Shown here in pieces: positions 19,133 through 29,875 of a stretch of 52,395 bases of DNA. Below the pieces are notes generated by a model, which saw only the letters and a list, made by a program, of their open reading frames with translations, had not been told where the DNA came from and did no database searches. A program made the position numbers and the translations under genes. Source of the DNA: Chara braunii (lineage: Eukaryota; Streptophyta; Charophyceae; Charales; Characeae). The stretch's first letter is position 1. Each line of letters opens with the position of its first letter. The stretch lies in the NCBI GenBank assembly GCA_003427395.1, contig BFEA01000248.1, positions 1,289,954-1,342,348 of the forward strand, in the 5' to 3' direction.

Positions 19133-19630
19133 TCAGAGAGGAAGCGTATGAGGTTTCCCTCCCGTATGAGTGAGAACGAGTTGTTTGGAATCAAAATGGA
19201 TACGTGCGCCCACTGCCATCGCCCAGGGCAGTCCTAACAGTATCGAATAAGAATGCACGTCAATGACTAACGCGTTAACCAGCACATGCACTCGGCTTAC
19301 CTTGATCGCAACGTTCCCGATGATTCCTACGATGTTCATGGCCTCTTCATCGGCCGAGACATAGTTGTCCTTCCCTGGTAGAGGAAGGATGGAATTCAGT
19401 CGTCCAGTCTTTCGGACTGTGTTCAAGGAAATGACTATGGCTGATGATCGAGTGTCAATTTGTGCATCGAACGGTTTACCCCAGACTTCGCAATCACATT
19501 CAGCACTTTTCCATATGACCGATCGAACATGCACAAAATTGATCTTTCTAGGCGTAAGAGATGGCGGCGATCCTTGCCGTTTCCAGTGCGTTAGATTCGA
19601 CCTTCGGGGGAGGATTTGACTCGCTCTCAT
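19133..19630 (-). pseudogene. Retroviral-type aspartic protease (element II)
   Basis: The reading contains KPFDAQIDTRSSAIVIS where retropepsins have D-T/S-G-S/A, then NIVGIIGNVAIKV and SILLGLPWA, the hydrophobic-hydrophobic-G-x-P-W flap-partner motif of gypsy proteases. The catalytic DTG is DTR here (about residues 59-61), so this copy is probably inactive. Fragment E has DTGSSA at the same place. The intact enzyme would process Gag-Pol. Confidence 0.75.
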
Positions 19631-19775
19631 CTTCCTGCTTTTTCTTCAACATACGCTGAACGCGCTGATAGGTAAAGCACTTCTGATTCTTCTGACATTG
19701 CTGCAGAAGCTTTTCATTTGCGACTTCAGATATGTTCAGCAAGTGACCTACGGGGATAGGCATTTGGATATCCAA
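19548..19775 (-). pseudogene. Segment between nucleocapsid and protease (element II)
   Basis: A charged reading with IPVGHLLNISEVANEKLLQQ and CFTYQRVQRMLKKKQEDE. Fragment E has a matching stretch near 51290-51420. It links the gag C-terminus to the protease in a shifted frame. No domain is recognised. Confidence 0.5.
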
Positions 19776-19898
19776 CTGTTTGAGTGTCTGTACGACATCG
19801 ATTTCTCCTGTTTGGAATTGGGGTCCTCGTTCTGATGTACGTTCGACCCAATCGAGTTCTTCTTTGGCGGGTCGGATTGCTCCGATCAGTCTTGCCAG

Positions 19899-20339
19899 CT
19901 AGAGGTACTCGGTTGGATCGACGATATCTGCAGCCTCGGAGGAGGATTCTGGTGTGGATGCGCCCGGATCGGCCGAGGAGGGTTGATCGGCGATAAAGGG
20001 GGAAACTTCCCTTGCATGTTCTAATACTGCGGCCACCCGACCTTGGTTCAAGGCTACTGGCGCGGCCGCAGGAGGCGGTTGATTGCGTTTCGGCTGGGGG
20101 CATTCTCGTGCGCAGTGGCCCAGCTGTTTACAGTTGTAGCACTCGATCCTTCCTGCTGGGTTAGGTATATGAAGGGGAGCGGCAGGAGGGGCTGGCCCTC
20201 CCGCGGGAGGAGCAGTAAGCAAAAGGTACTGAGGTGAACGGGGCGGGGAGAATTGGGATAAGCCTTTATTAGTTTGGTCATAATCTGTTCCAGTCGATCG
20301 ATCTGGGAAGTCTGCATCTGGAGCAGGTTTTTCATCCAC
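19899..20339 (-). pseudogene. Gag nucleocapsid with CCHC zinc knuckle (element II)
   Basis: This reading contains CYNCKQLGHCAREC, an exact C-x2-C-x4-H-x4-C knuckle used by Gag to bind RNA. Basic and proline/alanine-rich sequence flanks it, and an acidic Ser-rich tail ends in DPTEYL. It overlaps the end of the longer gag reading in another frame, so gag is frameshifted between about 20200 and 20340. Fragment E has the same region at 50890-51219, with Tyr in place of the knuckle His. Confidence 0.75.
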
Positions 20340-21142
20340 TCGGACTGTTTAGTCGTAGCGGTATGGATCATATGGGTTAGGTGCAGATTGGTGATGGGAA
20401 CTGATGCGGCTTCTTGGGCCATGGCCGTGTTCACACGCACCACTTTCGGAGGGAGAGGTGGTTTCAAGAGGGGTAGGGAGTGATACGGGGAAGGATCGGG
20501 GGCGGGGCCGTCTTGGTAGTCATGATTGGGACAAGGGTAAAATTGTCCTACTACTCTGAGCCAGGATCGTCTCTTGACCGCCACGTCTTGGATCGTGTTC
20601 GAAATATCTTCTTCTCCCTGACTAATATACTTACGCATGTCCAACAGATCCAACTCAAGGGCCTTGGTTATGATAACTGACAGTTGGTTTGTCTTGGGAG
20701 GGACCTTTTTTTGCAATTTCGCCTTTAACACGGGATTACGGAGATGGTTAATAAACAAATCGCGAGCCGCATTTTCTTCCCGTCCCGATTTGTCAAAGGC
20801 GGTCTGAAAACGATCCACGAAATCGGGTAGCAATTCCCTTGGTTCCTGCGGACGGGTTTTCAGTACAAACCAGGCAGCGTCTTCACTGACCTCGTCAAAT
20901 CGCGCTAGGAACGCTCTCTTGAAAGTATCCCAGTCTACCCACCGGTGTCTTCTAAACCAGTCGTGAGCGGTGTTTCGGAGTAACAGGGTGATGACGCGGG
21001 GTAGATCCTCAACACCATATCCCTGCGCTTGCACGGCTTCAAGCCATGCCTCTGGATAAGTATAGTTAGGATAGAAGGGAAAGGTAGCAAGGATGCTTAC
21101 CATCACTCGGGGAGGCGCTCCATTAGCATCAGCCATGGGCAT
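20054..21142 (-). CDS. Gag capsid region (element II)
   Basis: A 362-residue reading starting MPMADANGAPP at an ATG about 120 bp past the primer binding site. It has the retrotransposon gag domain: PEAWLEAVQAQGY, LLLRNTAHDWFRRH, WDTFKRAFLARFDE and LPDFVDRFQTAF, then HLRNPVLKAKLQKK. Its last third is out of frame relative to the nucleocapsid reading. The start is supported by the same ATG context in fragment E at 49937. Gag would form the virus-like particle. Confidence 0.75.
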   Translation of the reverse strand: MPMADANGAPPRVMVSILATFPFYPNYTYPEAWLEAVQAQGYGVEDLPRVITLLLRNTAHDWFRRHRWVDWDTFKRAFLARFDEVSEDAAWFVLKTRPQEPRELLPDFVDRFQTAFDKSGREENAARDLFINHLRNPVLKAKLQKKVPPKTNQLSVIITKALELDLLDMRKYISQGEEDISNTIQDVAVKRRSWLRVVGQFYPCPNHDYQDGPAPDPSPYHSLPLLKPPLPPKVVRVNTAMAQEAASVPITNLHLTHMIHTATTKQSEWMKNLLQMQTSQIDRLEQIMTKLIKAYPNSPRPVHLSTFCLLLLPREGQPLLPLPFIYLTQQEGSSATTVNSWATAHENAPSRNAINRLLRPRQ

Positions 21143-21259
21143 CTCTGTTCGGGTCTCGGCAGATCTTTGCCGAGTGACGGGAGGACTGAGGCGATTGGGT
21201 TGTTTAGCTGATCTCCCTCTCGCCAGCTCGTCTCACTAACGTCAGAACTGACACGTGTC

Positions 21260-21272
21260 GGCTCCGATACCA
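21260..21272 (-). other. Primer binding site, initiator tRNA-Met type
   Basis: The minus strand reads TGGTATCGGAGCC directly after the LTR. This is one mismatch from the TGGTATCAGAGCC complement of plant initiator tRNA-Met. It fixes LTR-B as the 5' LTR of element II and lies about 120 bp upstream of the gag ATG. Confidence 0.8.
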
Positions 21273-22935
21273 ACCTCACGCCCTGCGCTGTCTTTTGTTC
21301 GGAGTGCTAAGGGTGTGGAAAGGAGGCCCCGAAAAACAGCAAGATGGGGTGTGCCAAGGATGTTTGGAAAATTGAGTGTGGGGACACAGACGAAACTGAA
21401 ATCCCCCGTGTTGGTTTGATGAAGTGAGAGATCTGGTTGGCGGCGACGTGGGTTTTGAGGCGACGCGCGCGCGGGATATGTGACGCGAGAAAGTTTAAAT
21501 TCAATCCAGAAAATATTGTCGGACCTCCCAACGAGCCACGGCTCGGCGTTTGGAGTGGAAGGGAGTGGGCACGTGTTTAGTGTCCCGTTTTCGTACTAGC
21601 TCCCGACGTCGCACATAACACAATTCTGAATCCGATGTGGACGGTCTTAATCGCGTGGCTCTTTCCTTGCGCTCATCCTCATTCAGTGTTCGGTAGTGGA
21701 ACCTCTTCGATTGGTAGTGGGTTCGAGTCGTTGGCAATCACTACACAAGGTGTTAGGCCAATGGGGCACTACTGCCGACCACGGGATGATGATCAACTCG
21801 TTAAATGATAATAGCAGCGAGTACGACGGAAAATGCATATCGACGATGACAAACCCAGCGCCGACAAACCCAGAACACCGATTTTCGAGAGGGAAGTAGT
21901 ATTGCCAACTGATCTTGGCAACGACTTCTCGTATGTCCCACTCACAGATTCGCGTCCTGTCCTCGTTATACGGGAAGGGGCGGTGAGGGGCTATAGGAGG
22001 CTGGCGCCTAGTCGGGTTGAGCCCGTTAGTCCACATGGCAAACAATCAGGAATATTTTAACCATTCATCGCGTGCATGCAATCCTAGCAATCCAATCGGA
22101 AAGGTCAGACGGGAGAAACAGAGGGTTCGAAGAAAGAGAAAGAAAAACTCATGTGTGGCGAGACGCGGCCGCCATTTCGTGGTCAGATCGTGCGTGGCGA
22201 AATCACATATGTACTCGCAACACTTCTTCGATAATCACAAATCAAAGCATTCTTGCACTTCCAAATCCCAACAACATTGCCCCTTTCATCGACTCGTCCT
22301 AATCAAGATGGGTTTTGTACTCGTTCATTCCCATCTTCCATGCATGTGGAAGGTGCGAATATGACAGTCATACAATTTCCCAACAAGATGGCGTTAAGGG
22401 AAGAATCCTTAATGGTTGATACACGCGCATCCACCGTTCACAAGACAAAACCCACTAGATCGGGGGACTACCCAGGAAACTAATGGAAGAGTTCCGGAAG
22501 AAATCATTCCAACACAGTCATCATACTCATTCCATCACACGCTAACTTTGACTTATTACGTAGAACCATCCACATCAAGGAAGAAGGAGAAAGAGAAATG
22601 CGACAGAGACAGACGGGGATATCAAGATCAGAGGGAAGAGTTACACTGAGATTGAGAGAGGAAAAGAAGGTTCGGCTTTACCGCCGCAAAGTCACACCAA
22701 AGAATAGATTTGTAACCAAGAGGGCGCGCTTGCCATCAAATTCCAACACGGCCCCGGGCCAGTCATCCACTCAACTCAGATCACCTGTCCGCATTCTGAC
22801 ACCGACGATCCTGGCCGTCGCGCGTCATCCTCCACCACTGCGATCGCCACCCCACCAACTTAGTCTCGACGTGGCTTGCCTGGATCCCACAGTCCGTCGT
22901 GGCGATCTAGCGCACCGCCAGCCAGTCTACAGTCG
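21273..22935 (-). mobile_element. LTR-B, 5' LTR of element II shared with element I
   Basis: It begins next to the primer binding site and matches LTR-A over its first 1.2 kb and LTR-0 over its last 0.3 kb, ending near CTACAGTCG. To its right lies the 3' region of another gypsy copy (element I) in the same orientation, so one LTR serves two internal regions. The exact outer end is uncertain. No gene lies within. Confidence 0.7.
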
Positions 22936-23396
22936 GCTCGTCAGGACTTTCCGACTCGCACCATACACATCACCTAGCCACTACTTCCCAGAAGCTGACC
23001 GATGAGTTGAGAGAAAGTTTTGCGGGGGCGCCGGTGGAATTTATAGCTGCGAGACGAGAGAGAGACGCGGAGAAAAGCGAAGGGTGAGGCAGAGGGGGGT
23101 ATAGGAGAGTTCGGGAGTGACCGCCCATCGAAAGCCATGTTGATCCCTCCTAACTCGACCTCAGCCAATCAGAATCGTCGCGAAGTAAGAACTTACACGA
23201 CGCTTCTCCTTGGCTAGATGGGGAGAGAGGATCGACTGGGTTTTCGAGTGCGGATCTTAGAGCAGGAAGAAGAGGAGCGCGAAGGATAGCACAAACGGGT
23301 CAAAGATTCAAATGATCAAGGAGAAAAAAAAAAGGCGCGCGCTGAGCAGGGAAGGGAATAGCAGTTACAGGGGGTGGGGGCGAGAAAGCGTGTGCG
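22936..23396 (-). other. Element I 3' non-coding sequence, no gene seen
   Basis: Purine-rich sequence after LTR-B, then a block matching 11104-11362 of element II. It ends at the TE-2 insertion site (TGTGCG). I see no coding region. Confidence 0.5.
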
Positions 23397-23873
23397 CCTA
23401 TGTATCCCCCGCGGTCATGACCCCGGGGTCCATCTCGGCCAGCGGTCGGGATCCCAACTGCTGAGGTTGGACCCGCGGCTGGGTGTGGCCGAGAATTTCA
23501 CACATTAAAAAAAAAAAATAATAGGCAAAAAAAAAAACAAAACAGATGGGGCTGTAGGGTTTGAAGAGACCTACAACGCGGTAATTTTGTTTTTGGATTA
23601 TAAAGTGTTTTCTTATTTAAAAAAAAAATAGAAAACAAAAAAACATGTATTTTAATCAAAAGAAAGTTAATAAAAAAAAGGGAAATTTTTATTTTTTCGT
23701 TTGTGTGTGTGTGTATGCATGTGGGGGGAGGAAGGGCGACCCCTTCCCCGCGAATCAATCAATCAATCAATCAAAAAAACAGAAAAAAAGTACAAAAAAA
23801 AAAACAGCGGGTTCGCTCCCTCGTGAGCGTGTGTGTGTGTTTGTGTATGTGTGTGTGTGTATGTGTTTGTGCA

Positions 23874-23951
<78 letters not shown>

Positions 23952-24683
23952 NNNNNNNNNNNNNNNNNNNNNNNNNNNNNNNNNNNNNNNNNNNNNNNNN
24001 NNNNNNNNNNNNNNNNNNNNNNNNNNNNNNNNNNNNNNNNNNNNNNNNNNNNNNNNNNNNNNNNNNNNNNNNNNNNNNNNNNNNNNNNNNNNNNNNNNNN
24101 NNNNNNNNNNNNNNNNNNNNNNNNNNNNNNNNNNNNNNNNNNNNNNNNNNNNNNNNNNNNNNNNNNNNNNNNNNNNNNNNNNNNNNNNNNNNNNNNNNNN
24201 NNNNNNNNNNNNNNNNNNNNNNNNNNNNNNNNNNNNNNNNNNNNNNNNNNNNNNNNNNNNNNNNNNNNNNNNNNNNNNNNNNNNNNNNNNNNNNNNNNNN
24301 NNNNNNNNNNNNNNNNNNNNNNNNNNNNNNNNNNNNNNNNNNNNNNNNNNNNNNNNNNNNNNNNNNNNNNNNNNNNNNNNNNNNNNNNNNNNNNNNNNNN
24401 NNNNNNAAAAAACAATCAAAGGGGGTCCATTATTCCCCCCCACCTCCCTCCCCCCCCCTAAAATGGACCCCCCCATTTTTAAATCTTTTTTTTTTTCAAT
24501 GTGGGGGGGTGGGGCCTGGGGTGCGCCCCCGGAATCCCGACCTCGACCTCGGGTAGCCCCCCTCCCCTGCCAGCGGCGCGCATTTTTCGACCGCGGCCGC
24601 CGCGGTCATGACTGCGGGCCCGCGGTCGACCACATGGGTCGCGGTCATGCCCGCGGTGACCACGACCGCCGGGGATACATAGG
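23397..24683. mobile_element. TE-2: microsatellite-bearing TIR element with N gap
   Basis: The ends are CCTATGTATCCCC on the left and GGGGATACATAGG on the right, an inverted pair. The 6 bp direct repeat TGTGCG flanks it (23391-23396 and 24684-24689). The empty site is visible in element II near 11362. Both ends repeat a GCGGTCATGACC-type palindrome. Inside are the family hairpin (23549-23577), A-rich sequence, short (CAAT)n, (GT)n running into 455 N, and oligo-T before CAATGTGGGGG. No transposase is visible, so it is probably non-autonomous; the gap hides part. Confidence 0.75.
23952..24406. other. Assembly gap (455 N)
   Basis: The gap starts directly in a (GT)n run of TE-2, so the array was probably too long to assemble. 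Apparent long frames across it are meaningless. Confidence 0.95.
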
Positions 24684-24689
24684 TGTGCG

Positions 24690-25555
24690 CGCGAAGAAGG
24701 ACGGTGAGAGGAGCGCAAGGGAGGAAGGAGGAGGGAACTTGCTTGGATAACGCCGATCAGCAAAAAGGGGAATGGGCACCAAGACAGTTGCAGTCTTTTC
24801 CAATCCTATGCTAACTCAAAATTGAAAGTACCATATCCACGCGCAAAACAGGCACGGGAAAAAAAGTCTTCCGTCCATCCATATCCCTACAAGAATTCCC
24901 AAAGTTTTCAAGGTTGAGGCCGAGAACATTCGCACGCGGAAGGTCGCGCGGCATTCCGATAATTCTGGGATTTCTAACTGCCGAGCGAAATTCCAAGTGC
25001 ACTCGTTAAGGCGCGCGAAATTCCCATGCATTTTTAATCAAAACGAAAAAAAAAAAAAAAAAGGGAACTGATCAAGAAAGAGAAAAGGCGCGGTGAGAGG
25101 GGGGGGGGGGGAGAAAGAAACGGCGTGGCAAGAGATTCAGATGATCAAGAAAGAGAGAGAGGGAAAAACGGTTACAGAGGAAGAGGGAGCGCGGGTGCGG
25201 AGGGAGCGTCGAAGATGGTGAGGGGAGCAGAAAGGGGGAAGCTCGCTTGTATAGTGACGATCATAAATGCAAAAGGAGGCACCAAAACAGTTACAGATTC
25301 TTAAGTCCTATGCTAATTCAAAAATTTAAATCACCATATCAACGTGCAAAGTAGGCACGGGAATAGGCAGTCCCACATCCATTCGTATTCCCACCAAATT
25401 CCCAGAGTTTTCTGCGACGTAGTCGAGAACATTCATGCACAAGAAGGACACGCTGGGCTCCGTTTATTTCGGAATTTCTAACTGTCGGGCCAAATTCCTA
25501 GCGCGCTTACTAACGCTCGCGCAATTTCCATGTATTTTCCAAATTATGAAAACAG
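24690..25555 (-). repeat. ~515 bp tandem duplication in element I 3' region
   Basis: Two diverged units: TTTCTAACTGCCGAGC near 24971 and TTTCTAACTGTCGGGCC near 25485, with shared flanking words (CCTATGCTAA, CAAGAATTCCCA-like, AATTCCA). Element II has one unit (11270-11710), so the second is extra in this copy. No gene is present. Confidence 0.65.
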
Positions 25556-25776
25556 AATTTCAAGAATCAATGAAACGGGAGACACGAGTCTCATCAACGC
25601 ACCTCTAATCAAAACAGAGAGGGACCTTGTTAGGCCGAGTAAGATTTGAAAAGAAAGAGAGAGAGAGAAGGGGTCCGAAAGATGGCGCTGACTTAGAAGC
25701 TGGTTCGTCACATATGTGATGCTCAGGGGGTTCCAAAACTATGCGATCACCTGATTGCATGTAGAAAAGCTGGTTA

Positions 25777-25970
25777 TCATGGCAGAGGAGGAAGAAGGGG
25801 GAGATGGATAAATGAGGAACCCAACGTATCAGGAGAGAGACCGTCCTCATTTGCATCGATGATTGAGCCAGAGTTCATGTTGACGCCAACGTCAATTTCA
25901 ATATCTTCGTGAGACTGCTGGCTCGTGCTGCTAGTACCCCACGTATCCAGTCTTGTCATGAGCAACTCTC
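25777..25970 (-). pseudogene. Gypsy accessory ORF, piece d (element I)
   Basis: The reading holds TWGTSSTSQQSHEDI, IDVGVNMNSGS and LSPDTLGSSF, parallel to 11900-12169 in element II. It continues upstream toward 26132, where D1 interrupts the accessory region; the other side resumes at 33061. Unknown family. Confidence 0.45.
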
Positions 25971-26143
25971 TACCTCTTGATGGGTGGAAATCGTCCAGGT
26001 GACGCCATCATGGTCCACTGTGTCCTTACTGGTGCGGCTGCATCATTGGAAGTTCGCCCGTCGGTAGTCGAGAAGGAGAGGGTTGTGGAGGGGCCGCGGC
26101 CTTTGGGGTGGGACCGGAAGGAAGTAATCCGCTGTCGGCGCGA

Positions 26144-26161
26144 ATACCCTTACAAGGGTAT
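26144..26161. repeat. Terminal hairpin of D1
   Basis: ATACCCTT-AC-AAGGGTAT is a perfect 8 bp stem 11 bp inside the D1 terminus. Confidence 0.7.
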
Positions 26162-26724
26162 CCGCCCTGGTTTTTGCAAGTGACATGAAATAGTTCCGGT
26201 TTAAAGTTTAAGCATACCGCGCTAGGCGCGACCGCATCTGTGATTTACGTTGACTGGATGGTTGACTAGAATAGAGAGTGTGTGGGCGCCGGATTTTTGA
26301 GGCACGAGTGATCCTTATAATTGTTGATGATTAGAGGGCCGGCGTGATCGCTGACCGAAATTTTTCTGATTAAACACGGATTAAAATGATTATGTCTTGT
26401 TGGTAAATGTATTTGCTTACGACCTGTGCACTCGTGTGGAGGGCGGCATCGACAACAAGGTGGCCTCTGAAGGCGTTTCGGTAGGTCGGCGGGTCGCGAT
26501 GTGTCCGCTTATTTAGGTGTCCGCCAAGGCTAGACCCAGACTCGGGCCTAGCACTATTAGTTACGGCGTCGGACTTTCACCTAAAGGATTCAGGGACGAG
26601 GTCGAGCGGCGGCGGCGCTGGAGTATCGGAGTAGCGCGATGGGTCGAAAGGCCGGAGGGGCTATCCCTCCTGGTTTTGTCATCAGCGGCGTCTGATCGGT
26701 GGTGACTCGTTCTAAGCAATTCTT

Positions 26725-26907
26725 TTAGCGTCGCACTTCTATTAATTTTCCGTTATACTCCGGCGTGCCGTTGATGTCGACACGATGCTGGACTTTAAGA
26801 CCGTCACGATAGTCAAGGACCTTGCCCGCAGGCACTCGGTTGACAGGTCCGCGGGTTCGAAATGTTGGCGGAAGTCTCCCACCGCGCCGTGGCCGAGAGC
26901 GCGGCAC
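26725..26907 (-). other. Short reading in D1, coding status unclear
   Basis: A 60-residue frame with KVLDYRDGLKVQHRVDING and YNGKLIEVRR has a protein-like composition but no recognised family and no clear counterpart found in D2. I list it only because D1 has almost no other coding candidates. Confidence 0.15.
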
Positions 26908-27791
26908 GGTTAGGGCCCTTAGGGGTTGAGTTGTAGTTGCACTTGAGGCAGAAGGGTCGGTAATGTTGAATGCATATGACCTATGTTTCGGGTCCGGTAA
27001 GGTCGCGTGGAGGTGTGTTGTACTTGCAGGAATAGCCTAAAAAGCGACTACAACCTGTTTTCGTGACTGCGCCGGAGAAACCCCGTTGTAGTATCACGGG
27101 AAACCCATGGCAGTTACCCCCGTGCCCAAGTCCCCAATGAGGAAACGAGCGGGGCCCGCTGCACCTAGCTCACACGGCGGCGTCGGAGCAGGCCCTGTGT
27201 AGTCCCAGTGGGTGTAGTAATGGAGCCACCCCACGCGCTGCTGTGTCATCCGGCCGGGCTGTGAGAATTGGCGCCAGTCGGTCAGAGTCAGCGCGTAGGC
27301 TGGCATCGGCAAGGAGGCTGCCGAACGGGAAGGCTATGCAATAGGAGTGTGAGCACGGAGGTAGCAGAAAACGAAGGAATGAATTAGGACCTGAAGTTTG
27401 GCCAGGTGCAGGTAGGAGGGGAGCGCTGGCCGGTGCGATGCGCAAGTAGGAGGAGGAGGTGGAGTAGTGCGGGTGTAAGTCCGGCCGGACGGCGCCAAGC
27501 AGGCAGCAGGCTGCAGCGGGCGGAGTGCTGCGGGTAACGGGCGCAGAGGGGAGAACCGAGCAGCGGGGGATAACACCGCATCAGAGCTACGGAGGGCGGT
27601 AGCTGGCGGGGCAAGCGCTGGCACGGTGAGACTGAGAGGCGGAGAGGCGGCCGCGACGAAGACGACGGGCGCTACCTTCAGGAGAAGGATGACTCGCATA
27701 AATTGAGAGCGGTCTGAACCCGGACGGGTTAGGGGGCCGGGTACATTCGACGTGGGGAGAGTTGGAGATGGCGGAGGGAGGGAGACATAAC

Positions 27792-28258
27792 TCGCCCGTT
27801 CCGTAACGGAAACGGGCGAAGTAAACGTCCATCTCGGGGTTTTAGACTGTGGCGACCGCGAATCTAATGTTAGTTTTAGAAGAGTGTTAGTAGAAATGGA
27901 GGTGAGTAGGGAAAACGGTGCGGGGTGGAGTCGGAGAGAGCAACAATGGAGGGAAGAAATTCGAATGAACCTAGACGCGAATTCGCACTAGGTGCATTCG
28001 AAAACGAATGAAAAGGAGAAAAGTGGGAAAAACACGAAACTCACCCGATTCTCGACGAAATCGGGTGAGAAGGGAAGCATTTTAGAATACTTGTGGTGGG
28101 GCGAATCCATTAGTAAGGTTAGATTTGGATAAAAGTTAGTAAGAAGAGAAGGTTAGTAAAGAAAAAGAACTGAGCTAAAAAGCGTCGAAGAAAGAAGGCA
28201 TGTCGGGGGGGGGGTAGGAGCTATGTAGCTCACCCGTTTCTTGATGGAAACGGGCGAG
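27792..28258. repeat. D1 array 1: three CCCG hairpins
   Basis: Stems: TCGCCCGTT/AACGGGCGA (27792-27819), TCACCCGATT/AATCGGGTGA (28041-28068, 10 bp perfect) and CTCACCCGTTTC/GAAACGGGCGAG (28229-28258, one mismatch, G-U on the minus strand). They lie in diverged repeats about 190-250 bp apart. Stem sequences differ but pairing holds. D2 has matching hairpins at 47351-47692. Confidence 0.75.
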
Positions 28259-29875
28259 CAAAGAAGCTAAACTTAGTTTCTCGTATCGGGCGACCTCGTT
28301 TTGGAGGTTAGTTCTGGGAATAGGGGTGTAGGATGGGAGGATAGCAACAAAGGTGGTGCCCTGGGGCATGGCGGAAGCGAGCATTGGAGGGAGTGACGAT
28401 CTGGTATTTTGCTCGTTTTTGCCTAGAAGTCGGATGGAGGGAAGCTCTAGTCGGGGGGTTTGGGTGGGCTGAGAGGGCTGCGTGCGAGAAAACGGGTTGA
28501 TCGTGGTAATGTATCTGTCCACAGTCCGCGAAAGATCCATACCCCGTCTTTGTGTAGATCGCGGGCTCGTGGCTCGCCACTCCGATTTCAGTAGAGATAG
28601 TGCCAAAAGAGTGGGATGGGCGAGAGTGGCCGCGACCAGGTGAGGAGCAATGGGAGACTCAGTCTCGGACTGTGCGACCGACGAAAAGTTAGGTACTCGC
28701 AGGTGAGCCCGTGAGAATTAGCAGGCAGAGTATGTACAGGCCCTATAGAGAATTGAGAAGTAAGCAGAAAGGCGGCAACATAAGGAGTAAAGATCGAACT
28801 TACCGTTATTGTTGCTTTGAGGCCACCTATGGTAAGCCTCGGCTGCTCAGATAGGCGGGTGCGGCAGACTGTGTCAGACCCTGGAGTCAGCCCGCTTGCG
28901 GTTGTTCACTTGGCCGCTTAGGATGACCCGGAGAGGGGAGGCTTGTCGGAAAGGAACGATATCAGTGGGGACAGGCAGGGGCTATCGCTGTTCCTCCAAG
29001 CTACCGGTTGCTGAGCCATCGCCCACTTTGACTGCGCCTGTGTGTTGCTGCAGTTTACTGCTGCAGTGCCGTTCTGTGGGGCGGCTGCAGGCCGTCCCTA
29101 GCATATTAAGTTACTATAGCCATACTCGAATAGAGCGCAGGGAAGGGCTCTGTTCGAAGAGCGACCTTCTTGGCTGACTAAGCGGCGGCTTAGATGGGGG
29201 AGGCGGCACCATAGCTGGTGGTGGTGGTCACGTGTTTGCGAGGGAGGTTATTGCCGTAAACTACGAATGTTGCCGGAAGATTAGACGGTTGGCGGAGAGT
29301 ATCAGTAAGCATTTTGACTTCGGATCGGCCAAGCAGGCGACGAATTTGGCCACCATTGCGGGGCCCTCAGGCGAAGGAAGGTATCAAGGCCCTCTCCAGA
29401 GAGTTGAGTTTGTCCCTCTCCTGTATCTCGAGCGTCTGAAACCCCTCCTTCTGCCCTTCTTACTCCAAGTCTAGTCTGGTTCTGAGAGAAAGGCGGCAGG
29501 CGGGATTGCAACCCGTAGGACCGCGGCAAGACTCTGTGGGGAGTCGACCCACCGATTGCGGGAGCTCTGCCGGGGCCTAGGCGAGGCTCTGGAGGCAGGG
29601 AACTGAAAGGTAATCATTGCTTCCCCTTTATAAACCTAGGTATAACCCCTATCTATATATCTTTCTATGATTGGCTGAGTATGTTGTCTGCACCCCTGCT
29701 TTGACTTTTAGTTTGACTTTCAGGATATGACTCAAAGTAAGTAAAAGAACGCCTGTGCAAGTCTCAGTTTTAGTTTTGTTGATTGCCTGAAGGCAGATTG
29801 TGAACACAAGGGGCTGCATCTCGGGGAAGGGTGAGTGAAAGGTGGTTTTCCCTGAGACTGGCAGGGTCCTATGGG

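Noticed and set aside
23645-24750. Very long frames across the first N gap
   Set aside because: Most residues are unknown because of N, and the rest is (GT)n and A-rich sequence.
27094-27832. Pro/Ala/Leu-rich minus frames in D1
   Set aside because: GC-rich repeat DNA gives open frames; no domain and no consistent frame in D2.
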